Shown here: piece by piece, positions 29,501-31,000 of the stretch
Numbering within the stretch: position 1 is the stretch's first letter
Layout of the letters: every line of letters starts with the position of its first letter
From: Liolophura sinensis
Taxonomy: Eukaryota; Mollusca; Polyplacophora; Chitonida; Chitonidae
NCBI RefSeq assembly: GCF_032854445.1
Contig: NC_088299.1
Coordinates: forward strand, 8,451,608 to 8,482,607
Length of the DNA stretch: 31,000 bases
Reading direction: 5' to 3'
Position numbers and translations under genes: made by a program
The notes under the pieces: model-generated
What the model was told of the DNA's origin: nothing
Databases searched by the model: none
The model's input: the letters and a program-made list of their open reading frames with translations, nothing else

Positions 29501-31000
29501 GGCTGATATGTTTTGTCTGATATGTTTTGTTGGACATTTAGGTTAGCGTAATGGACTGAACCTTCAAGTTTTGAAGAGCTTGCATTCTCCATGTCAGTAA
29601 TGGATACTGTTTCTGCCAGTATCAGTAAACCCTGAAGACAGTAACCCCTGAAACACCTGCTGACTGGCTTGTATTCGTGTACAGTAATCATCTGTTGACG
29701 AATGAGCAAACCACATGTCCGATATATCATGTATACGTGTATCATTTCTAATGTCAGGTTAACCTTGATGTTCCTTCTTCGCGTTATTAAAGTACTCTAA
29801 TTCCCCAACCATTTCGCGTATGAAAGAGCAGTTTTAAGCGCAATTTATGCACATTCTAAATTTTGAGACAACACCACATTGGTTGGATTGGCCAATTTCG
29901 GAGCTTCACAAAAAGTATAATTTTATCAGTCTACACAAAATTATGTCTTCAGAATATCCTTGAATAAACACCTTGGATACGCAAAGGTTGAAGAATTCCA
30001 GTAAATATAAAAGACTCAGAGCACAGGGAATAAAACCACAGCAGGGAAGATAGTGTGATAGGTAGCAAAACCTGTATACTCACATGCAAACAGTGAAATC
30101 TGGCCTATCGTTATTTGACCCCATTTAAGTAGGGGTTCTCTTATAATAATCTTATATAATATAACCCTAATTCTGTAAACTGTTCATCTAAGTGAGTGTG
30201 TCAGCTTGGGGTTTAACGTTGTACTGTTCATCTAAGTGAGTGTGTCAGCTTGGGGTTTAACGTTGTACTGTTCATCTAAGTGAGTGTGTCAGCTTGGGGT
30301 TTAACGTTGTACTGTTCATCTAAGTGAGTGTGTCAGCTTGGGGTTTAACGTTGTACTGTTCATCTAGATGCTTAAATACTAGCAAAGTACACACCCTCTA
30401 GCATGCATATGTTATACCCTCTTGCAACAAAGGTTATAGCGAGTGGGTACAACTGCATCACTGTCTGTCTGTCCGTCTGTCTGTCTCTCTGCCCGTCTGT
30501 CTGTCTCTCTGCATACACATTGTGCATACTACAGGACTACACCAATTTCCACAAATTATGCATTTTGCATAAAAGCATGTGCATCTATAATTTTCATGCC
30601 ATCCACATCAATATTTCACATAGTTAATCCCACTGAGGTACTAAAAGGTTTACAGATGTGATTTTGTTCACACAACGAGTATGTTATTATAAACAAAAAG
30701 GAATTAGATCAGTCTACCTTAATTCCTCAACCTTTTTTGTGAATGAAAAGCAACTTTCAGTGCAATTTATGCAACATTTTCATTTGAATTTGGAGAAAAA
30801 ACTATATTGATTGGCTTTGCTTCACAAAAAAAAGTTTTAATGTAGCAATCTGCATGCTCTTAGGATATGCTTTGATACAAGCAAAAAGGTTGAGTAATTA
30901 TAGTAATCTTTTTTGTTTGGTGGGGGGGGGGACTTTAAAACTGTAGGATATATGTGTGCTTACCTTGAAACCTTTCACTTTGCACTAGGTCAAGAACAGC
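4861..31000 (-). CDS. CUB/LDLa single-pass membrane receptor gene (5' part outside window)
   Basis: This is a minus-strand gene model of seven exon pieces joined across introns of about 0.4 to 9.3 kb. The visible product has a short upstream segment, a four-cysteine CUB domain, three LDLa repeats, a hydrophobic helix and a tail of about 90 residues rich in Asp/Glu. In known families CUB domains bind protein ligands and LDLa repeats bind calcium and basic ligand surfaces, so a cell-surface receptor or co-receptor is likely. The domain order resembles the C-terminal half of LRP3/LRP10/LRP12-type receptors. NETO-like proteins also combine CUB and LDLa but carry only one LDLa. From exon 30964 to exon 11153 the frame is continuous for 290 codons through four phase-1 introns. 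Signal peptide, first exons and promoter are not in the window. The exon 11153/exon 7722 junction is unresolved. The gene's existence is well supported; its family name is inference. Confidence 0.85.
5139..6379 (-). other. Intron between helix and tail exons, 3' part, no element recognised
   Basis: AT-rich intronic sequence on the gene's strand. Several poly-T/poly-A runs are present (for example near 5301). No coding exon with matching phase, RNA gene or known repeat was recognised. Confidence 0.5.
6380..6558 (+). mobile_element. 5'-truncated tRNA-type SINE with 12-bp target-site duplication
   Basis: The SINE body occupies 6392-6546: gtaagtgagaaggtctgtc, cagcaacctgcggatggtcg, the accataatgctggccgccgt block, gtacggcgtaaaacacc and an (aaat)n tail. 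It is flanked by the perfect direct repeat cctatactttac at 6380-6391 and 6547-6558. The tRNA-like head is absent. The intact duplication marks a fairly recent LINE-driven insertion in the last intron. Confidence 0.92.
6559..7103. other. Intronic sequence with poly-T, no gene
   Basis: A T18-class homopolymer lies near 6720-6738. The remainder (gggtcattccatatcaaacc onward) has no coding features on the gene's strand. It could be a decayed repeat, but I recognise no family. Confidence 0.35.
7104..7384 (+). mobile_element. Full-length tRNA-derived SINE with 11-bp target-site duplication
   Basis: The body at 7115-7373 begins with a tRNA-like head: gggggcctctgtggctcagt with an A-box-like TGGCTCAGTTGG, then B-box-like GTTCAAGTCC near 7196. 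It continues through the shared core (gcagcaacctgcggatgg), the 3' conserved block and an A-rich tail. It is flanked by aaactgagtag at 7104-7114 and 7374-7384. The 3' block here is diverged (gtgcggcataaaacac). It lies in the last intron, about 250 bp from the helix exon. Confidence 0.93.
7418..7513 (+). mobile_element. SINE 3' fragment, degenerate
   Basis: The segment cagtttcctccaaccataat through gtgaaatattcttgagtaga, followed by aatcaaataaataaataaat, is the 3' end of the same SINE family. It inserted just beyond the full-length copy and has no head. Confidence 0.8.
7630..7722 (-). CDS. Transmembrane helix exon
   Basis: This 93-bp exon has acceptor GTTACATTTTCAG|AA (phase 1) and donor CACTGT|GTAAGT (phase 1, perfect donor). 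It encodes a short juxtamembrane stretch (ETKIHFEP) followed by about 20 hydrophobic residues (VSIILPLSAIVMVILGGIAG) and GRAL, a single-pass helix of normal length with few positive residues after it. The phase-1 acceptor does not match the phase-0 donor of the LDLa3 exon. A second AG eight bases inside (ACCAAG|ATA, exon start 7714) would restore frame but has a poorer pyrimidine tract. The alternative is an unseen 3n+1 exon between 7723 and 11152. Confidence 0.75.
7723..8164. other. Intron sequence, nothing recognised
   Basis: This lies between the helix exon and the AGCT-rich minisatellite. I found no exon that would repair the phase mismatch at the LDLa3/helix junction in this stretch. Confidence 0.35.
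8165..8830. repeat. AGCT-rich minisatellite, alternating 83/84-bp units
   Basis: The anchor agatttgc recurs at 8267, 8350, 8434, 8517, 8601, 8684 and 8768, spacings of 83, 84, 83, 84, 83, 84. Units alternate between a type reading gagctccccggttgtcact with caagctttcc and a type reading gagttccccttgttatcaa with caagctctcc, giving a 167-bp higher-order unit. Each 83/84-bp unit itself splits into three related pieces of about 28 bp, each built on an agctcccc/agctttcc word. The left edge (8165-8230) holds more decayed monomers. Confidence 0.93.
8831..10012. other. Intron sequence with a G/T-rich tract, no gene
   Basis: The only notable element is a G-rich stretch at about 9039-9068 (ctggggggtgtgggtggggg), a possible G-quadruplex on the plus strand. 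No supported exon was found. Confidence 0.4.
10013..10325 (+). mobile_element. SINE, second family (gcttggggtttaacgtc head)
   Basis: It starts gagtgaatgagtgcttgggg, then tttaacgtcatactcaacaa, ttcatatgatgacgaaggaa, a block tttccaccgttcttttatct and a tail region with acttccttttttaaagtctt and aggattgatcccgc. It matches the copy at 20234 nearly end to end, with an internal deletion around 10234. There is a weak 7-bp flanking match (cccgat). It is degenerate relative to the other copy. Confidence 0.85.
10326..11152. other. Intron sequence downstream of the LDLa3 exon, nothing recognised
   Basis: Ordinary AT-rich sequence with small homopolymers near 10856. No matching-phase exon or known element was seen. 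Confidence 0.4.
11153..11313 (-). CDS. LDLa repeat 3 exon (cysteine-depleted)
   Basis: This 161-bp exon starts at acceptor CTTGTGATTTCAG|AT. The split codon with the previous exon gives GAT, and the Cys in DVC completes LDLa 2. The rest encodes LFRC (C2), a loop without cysteine, TVLCDGQQDC (C4, C5) and ESHDLC (C6). C1 and C3 are therefore absent. In this fold C1 pairs with C3, so one whole disulfide is missing while the C2-C5 and C4-C6 pairs could form. The calcium loop reads DCEGGEDE, with Gly where Asp is usual. There is an NMT sequon. The only usable donor is CAATG|GTAAAG, which leaves phase 0, unlike every other exon. An acceptor-like 21-bp array sits directly upstream. Confidence 0.8.
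11314..11500. repeat. 21-bp array of 3'-splice-site-like units upstream of the LDLa3 exon
   Basis: The plus-strand word ctgaaatcacaa, read TTGTGATTTCAG on the gene's strand, occurs at 11314 (the acceptor in use), 11335, 11381, 11402, 11423, 11444, 11465 and 11486. Steps are 21 bp except one 46-bp step containing decayed units. The real acceptor is therefore one member of the array. The three best units (11381, 11402, 11423) match the acceptor at nearly every base from -13 to -1. Confidence 0.9.
11501..12869. other. Intron sequence, nothing recognised
   Basis: AT-rich intronic DNA between the 21-bp array and the 22-bp repeats. No exon, RNA gene or repeat family was recognised on either strand. 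Confidence 0.4.
12870..12970. repeat. 22-bp tandem repeats, about 4.5 units
   Basis: gaagatggggccattcgtt and gatcaagatggggccattt recur every 21-22 bp. The first units carry cgttgaag and the last ones tgatcaag, suggesting stepwise expansion. Confidence 0.88.
13108..13290 (+). mobile_element. tRNA-derived SINE, third family
   Basis: It begins with a tRNA-like part: gactgccccgatagcacagt and tggtaggg (A-box-like), a ccgctttgggaggcgg anticodon-arm-like hairpin, and ccagggtcaatcctgggt (B-box/T-arm-like). A unique body and an aatcagaaaaataa tail follow. The arm has an eight-base loop and there is non-tRNA sequence where the acceptor stem should close, so it is a SINE head, not a working tRNA gene. 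No flanking duplication was identified. Confidence 0.75.
13394..13989. repeat. 51-bp minisatellite, about 11.5 units
   Basis: The unit is atgaactactctacatgtaa, gtggtgttacaggaagggga, catatttcaga. Because 51 is divisible by three, the plus strand keeps an open frame of 150 codons from 13537 with a 17-residue repeat (MNYSTCKWCYRKGTYFR). The gene in this interval runs on the other strand, the array ends in a stop at the repeat edge, and no splice-linked exon was found. I regard the frame as incidental. Confidence 0.93.
13990..14711. other. Intron sequence with a short direct repeat and poly-T
   Basis: A 24-bp near-repeat (ctccacaagggctttgtgat at about 14129 and cttcacaagggcttcgtgac at about 14190) and a T-rich run at 14588-14612 are the only structure seen. 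Confidence 0.4.
14712..14865 (+). mobile_element. 5'-truncated tRNA-type SINE
   Basis: gcgtgggaaggtctgacagc through gcaacctgcagatggtcgtg, the ataatgctggccatcgtcgt block and gtacggcgtaaaacaccaat with an aataataaat tail. The 3' end is close to consensus; the head is missing. Confidence 0.88.
14866..15568. other. Intron sequence, nothing recognised
   Basis: AT-rich with short A and T runs. No gene or known repeat was recognised. Confidence 0.35.
15569..15705 (+). mobile_element. Short SINE copy with 15-bp target-site duplication
   Basis: A truncated, diverged copy (cctgtggatggttgtggatt, ctataaagctggccaccatt, gtagggtgtaaaatcag, poly-A rich tail) is flanked by a perfect tactattgcagggaa at 15569-15583 and 15691-15705. 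The perfect duplication contrasts with the diverged body, which suggests it came from a divergent subfamily rather than that it is old. Confidence 0.9.
16024..16118 (+). mobile_element. Internally deleted SINE (head joined to tail)
   Basis: The head gggggcctccgtggcggagg continues to gcatgctgttgtataagtac, then directly gagtacagcgtaacacacc and (aata)n. The whole middle, including most of the tRNA-like part and core, is missing. It sits inside the left copy of a degenerate local duplication (15950-16025 against 16132-16210). Confidence 0.75.
16440..16595 (+). mobile_element. Strongly degenerate SINE copy
   Basis: Scattered matches remain: acgtcatgtggggaagtttt, cagtaactcgcca, ctgtaaacctcacagccatt, gtataagtaagaaatatggc and a final aaatacataaat. 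The order agrees with the main SINE. It probably represents an old insertion carrying a T-run. Confidence 0.5.
16596..17196. other. Intron sequence, nothing recognised
   Basis: AT-rich DNA without recognised exon or element. The intron spanning 11314-20640 is the longest of the gene (about 9.3 kb). Confidence 0.35.
17259..17518 (-). mobile_element. SINE (gcttggggtt head, variant body) with 15-bp target-site duplication
   Basis: Read on the minus strand from 17503: aatgaatgcttggggttcaa, cttaacaatttttcagtcat, gatgaagagtcattaggtgc, then a variant body with cgccgaagacaccagacat and cccagtcacattatactgat. The same body occurs at 28650. Flanks are ttcaaataggctaga (17259-17273) and ttcaaataggttaga (17504-17518), one mismatch. 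A second, SINE-free copy of the surrounding sequence lies just to the right. Confidence 0.88.
17526..17564. repeat. (AT)n microsatellite
   Basis: A 39-bp perfect AT run. The matching site in the neighbouring duplicate (about 17650) has only about five AT units, so this run expanded after the duplication. Confidence 0.93.
17671..18393. other. Intron sequence, nothing recognised
   Basis: AT-rich intron DNA between the local duplication and the next SINE. No supported gene or repeat was seen. Confidence 0.35.
18394..18674 (-). mobile_element. Full-length tRNA-derived SINE with 12-bp target-site duplication
   Basis: On the minus strand from 18662: gggggcctccatagctcatt, gcgctagcacgctaaccaaat in complement form, the gagttcaagtccagctcatg B-box block, the cctgtggatggtcgtgggtt core and the gtacggcgtaaaacac end with (aaat)n. 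It is flanked by atgatttatcat at 18394-18405 and 18663-18674. This is the best-preserved full copy of the main family in the window. Confidence 0.95.
18950..19135 (+). mobile_element. Degenerate full-length SINE of the main family
   Basis: Remnants appear in order: ctgctagcgcagcacagtga, ccaccattgcggtcactctg, tgtccagctcaggctggttt, the cccaccataatgctggccgt block and catataagtgaaatag. The terminal (aata)n tail is lost and the core is shortened. Confidence 0.7.
19640..19855 (-). mobile_element. MITE-like element, copy 1 (reverse orientation)
   Basis: This is the reverse complement of the elements at 25121, 29793 and 30715: ttcttcaacctttgcacacg, gacc-aaccca, tgtgcataaattccgctgaa, tttgctctttcatatgtgaa, gaattagggta. 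Ends carry the inverted pair ttcttcaacc / aattaggg-like and a flanking TA at the right end. No open reading frame. Confidence 0.75.
20223..20548 (+). mobile_element. SINE, second family, near full length
   Basis: The body at 20234-20537 starts with repeated gtgagtgagt, then gcttggggtttaacgtcgta, cttaacaatttttcactcat, gacaacgaaggaatcc, tttccactgctcttttatct, gctgaacgccaagtgaggaa, aacttcctcttttaaggtga and gactcgaccaaggattgacc. The flanks ggtcagttggg (20223-20233) and ggtcatttggg (20538-20548) look like an 11-bp duplication with one mismatch. It ends about 92 bp inside the intron from the LDLa2 donor. Confidence 0.88.
20641..20814 (-). CDS. LDLa repeat 2 exon (long C3-C4 loop)
   Basis: This 174-bp exon has acceptor TTCCTTTTTTCAG|AC and donor GAAGG|GTATGT, phase 1 at both ends, and encodes residues 179-237. 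After a Gln/Ser/Thr linker it reads PCFMCEDGSCI, then LCDEFSHCPDGTDE. That gives five LDLa cysteines and a good calcium motif (CPDGTDE). Two oddities are visible. C1 lies just before the Phe of FxC, a very short C1-C2 spacing, and about 19 residues separate C3 from C4 where the family usually has five to seven. The sixth cysteine is not in this exon; it is supplied by DVC at the start of the next exon. A SINE ends about 90 bp beyond the donor. Confidence 0.85.
20815..21835. other. Intron sequence upstream of the LDLa2 exon, nothing recognised
   Basis: No repeat or exon was recognised. The reading frame of the LDLa2 exon stays open well upstream of its acceptor (to about 21064), but that part lacks domain features and is preceded by a good TTTTTTCAG acceptor, so I treat it as intron. 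Confidence 0.4.
21836..21859 (+). other. Potential G-quadruplex motif
   Basis: ttagggtgggggtggggtgg and two further G bases give four G-runs of at least three separated by single T bases, a canonical tight G-quadruplex pattern on the plus strand, that is, the non-transcribed-sense side of this intron. Confidence 0.7.
21860..22341. other. Intron sequence, nothing recognised
   Basis: No element was recognised before the C-rich minisatellite. Confidence 0.35.
22342..23682. repeat. C-rich minisatellite (ctttgatgtatcccc unit) with about 500-bp higher-order duplication
   Basis: Units consist of cctctttgatgtatcccc with a variable insert (ag, ac, or cctcccccag), giving lengths of about 18 to 29 bp. 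The left edge (22342-22640) is degenerate. Marker variants repeat once: ttaatgtattatgcagcctc at about 22720 against ttaatgtattttgcagcctc at about 23221, and ctcaccctca at 22891 against 23410, spacing about 500-520 bp. On the gene's strand the array is G-rich (GGGGGAGGGGGG) and reads open in long stretches (GYIKEAG-type repeats), which I treat as incidental. Confidence 0.93.
23683..24124. other. Intron sequence between two arrays, nothing recognised
   Basis: About 440 bp of unique-looking AT-rich DNA. No exon or element was recognised. Confidence 0.4.
24125..24872. repeat. 19-bp alternating purine/pyrimidine minisatellite
   Basis: Units such as tgacatgcctgtatacatg repeat at 19 bp (for example 24213 to 24232), mixed with variants carrying tatatatgtgacatacatg and cgtgtatatatg. 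Most of the array is TG, CA, TA and CG steps, with self-complementary words (acatgt, atgcat, tatata). Both strands stay open over long stretches because of the repeat; there is no sign of a coding role. Confidence 0.93.
25121..25335 (+). mobile_element. MITE-like element, copy 2
   Basis: It starts tactctaattccccaatctt and continues with tgcaatttatccac, ttggagacaaaactacatag, ttgggttggctgatt, ataattttatcagtctacac and gttttgataaacgccttgca, ending near gcaaagaagaattaaaat. The right end is degenerate. Same order and length as the copy at 29793. Confidence 0.8.
25336..25873. other. Intron sequence downstream of the LDLa1 donor, nothing recognised
   Basis: No repeat or exon was recognised between the MITE-like copy and the LDLa1 exon. 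On the other side, the 385-bp intron 25982-26366 between the LDLa1 and CUB exons is also plain. Confidence 0.4.
25874..25981 (-). CDS. LDLa repeat 1 exon
   Basis: This 108-bp exon has acceptor ATTTCTCCAG|TT and donor TGTG|GTATGT, phase 1 at both ends. It encodes residues 143-179. It contains a complete LDLa with six cysteines: LC, FQC, VQC, AIC, QDC, EYC. The calcium loop reads CNGIQDCDNGRDE, close to the family pattern CDGxxDCxDGSDE, with Asn replacing the first Asp. An NAT sequon directly follows the first cysteine. This is the most regular of the three LDLa repeats. The split codon with the CUB exon gives GTT (Val) and that with the next exon gives GAC (Asp). Confidence 0.9.
26367..26756 (-). 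CDS. CUB domain exon of the receptor
   Basis: This 390-bp exon encodes residues 13-142 of the visible protein. The acceptor is TTCTTGTCTTTCAG|AT and the donor AAAG|GTGATA, both phase 1. It reads as a complete CUB domain with four cysteines: LC near the start, FCKYEI (the usual C-x-W-x-I position), DDDCLDNYIHV (the usual C-x-D-x-L-x-V strand with acidic calcium-type residues) and SYKLC. GNLIRVQI matches the central beta strand and IFSWLLIHYQS the last strand. There is one N-glycosylation sequon, NFS. A single exon holding a whole CUB with phase 1 at both ends is typical of shuffled extracellular modules. It lies 385 bp upstream (in transcription) of the first LDLa exon. Confidence 0.85.
26757..28649. 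other. Intron upstream of the CUB exon; one decayed SINE head
   Basis: Most of the stretch shows nothing recognisable. Around 28065-28110 the words tttggggttttatgttgtac and gtaacaattt resemble the head of the second SINE family (gcttggggtttaacgtcgta, caacaattt) and may be a decayed copy. No coding exon could be supported. Confidence 0.4.
28650..28985 (+). mobile_element. SINE with variant body, same type as 17259
   Basis: Starting inside the head (cagtcatgtgacaacgagga), it runs through atcattaggtgtgtatac, catgccgaagacaccagtca, cccagtcacattatactgac, gcttagcgccaagccaggaa and gacctgggtttgatcctagg, ending near gctctaatcagtagtaaagc. The body shares order and words with the minus-strand copy at 17274-17503. 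The 5' start of the head is missing. Confidence 0.75.
28986..29792. other. Intron sequence, nothing recognised
   Basis: AT-rich DNA with a short T-run near 29469. No supported gene or repeat was seen. Confidence 0.35.
29793..30003 (+). mobile_element. MITE-like element, copy 3 (best inverted ends)
   Basis: The left end tactctaattccccaacc and right end ggttgaagaattccagta are inverted copies of each other over about 17 positions with a few mismatches, bounded by TA on both sides. The interior (tgagacaacaccacattggt, ataattttatcagtctacac) matches the other copies. At 211 bp with no open frame, it fits a non-autonomous Tc1/mariner-type element. Confidence 0.82.
30180..30365. repeat. 44-bp tandem repeat, four near-identical units
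   Basis: ctgttcatctaagtgagtgt, gtcagcttggggtttaacgt, tgta repeats from 30180, 30224, 30268 and 30312, with a partial fifth unit at 30356. The units appear identical. Half of each unit (gtgagtgtgtcagcttgggg followed by tttaacgttgtact) is the 5' head of the second SINE family. Confidence 0.95.
30464..30512. repeat. (CTGT)n-type microsatellite
   Basis: ctgtctgtctgtccgtctgt followed by further ctgtctctctgc units; a slightly interrupted tetranucleotide run. Confidence 0.9.
30715..30905 (+). mobile_element. MITE-like element, copy 4
   Basis: The left end taccttaattcctcaacctt and right end aaaaaggttgagtaattata plus gta form inverted repeats of about 20 bp with TA at both borders. Interior words match copies 2 and 3 (tttcagtgcaatttatgcaa, tttggagaaaaaactatatt, ggatatgctttgatacaagc). 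A small internal deletion makes it 191 bp. It ends about 58 bp from the donor of the partial exon at 30964. Confidence 0.82.
30964..31000 (-). CDS. Partial exon upstream of the CUB exon
   Basis: The last 37 bases of the window read open on the minus strand (AVLDLVQSERFQ plus one base). They end in a strong donor, TTTCAAG|GTAAGC. The single leftover G fits the two-base start (AT) of the CUB exon at 26756 and makes GAT (Asp), so both phase and frame agree. The 12 residues are not a recognisable domain and probably link a preceding domain to the CUB. Because only 37 bases are visible, this exon rests on the donor and on phase agreement alone. Confidence 0.55.

Noticed and set aside
1-31000. Viral or retrotransposon protein genes inserted in the locus
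   Set aside because: No reverse transcriptase, integrase, transposase or capsid-like frame was seen; only non-autonomous SINE and MITE-type elements are present.

Overview
The window looks like animal nuclear DNA, most likely from a mollusc and probably a bivalve. The basis is split exons with GT/AG borders, long AT-rich introns, and many tRNA-derived SINEs. Their 3' parts (ending in ...gagtacggcgtaaaacacc plus (aata)n tails) and a second head (cttggggtttaacgtcgtact) are ones I associate with bivalve genomes. The species call is from memory of these repeats and is not proven. There is no prokaryotic, organelle or viral gene content.

I can support one protein-coding gene, on the minus strand, running from beyond the right edge down to a stop at 4861. 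Exons in transcription order are 31000(partial)-30964, 26756-26367, 25981-25874, 20814-20641, 11313-11153, 7722-7630 and 5138-4861. They encode, in order, a CUB domain, three LDL-receptor class A (LDLa) repeats, a single transmembrane helix and a strongly acidic cytoplasmic tail ending in a class I PDZ-type C-terminus (-TTV). The introns whose two borders agree are all phase 1, and split codons join cleanly at every junction except between the LDLa3 exon and the transmembrane exon. There either a small exon is missing from my model or an alternative acceptor is used. The order CUB-LDLa-LDLa-LDLa-TM matches the membrane-proximal half of LRP3/LRP10/LRP12-type receptors, but the acidic tail is not one I recognise.

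Everything else is intron or 3' flank, and it is unusually rich in tandem repeats. Region by region: 1-1000, SINE fragment and (TA)n; 1010-4460, an approximately 3.4 kb satellite (short-unit part, then a 58-bp dimeric array with 290-bp segmental copies) next to the 3' end of the gene; 8165-8830, an 83/84-bp array alternating two unit types (167-bp higher-order unit); 11314-11500, a 21-bp array whose units are copies of the exon's own 3' splice site; 12870-12970, 22-bp repeats; 13394-13989, a 51-bp array with an open frame; 22340-23682, a C-rich minisatellite with an approximately 500-bp higher-order duplication; 24125-24872, a 19-bp alternating purine/pyrimidine array; 30180-30365, four near-identical 44-bp copies made from a SINE head. 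Four copies of an approximately 210-bp TA-flanked inverted-repeat element (a Tc1/mariner-like MITE by its ends) lie at 19640, 25121, 29793 and 30715.

No second gene, structural RNA gene, CRISPR array or autonomous transposon gene could be supported. The promoter and the N-terminus of the receptor lie outside the window.
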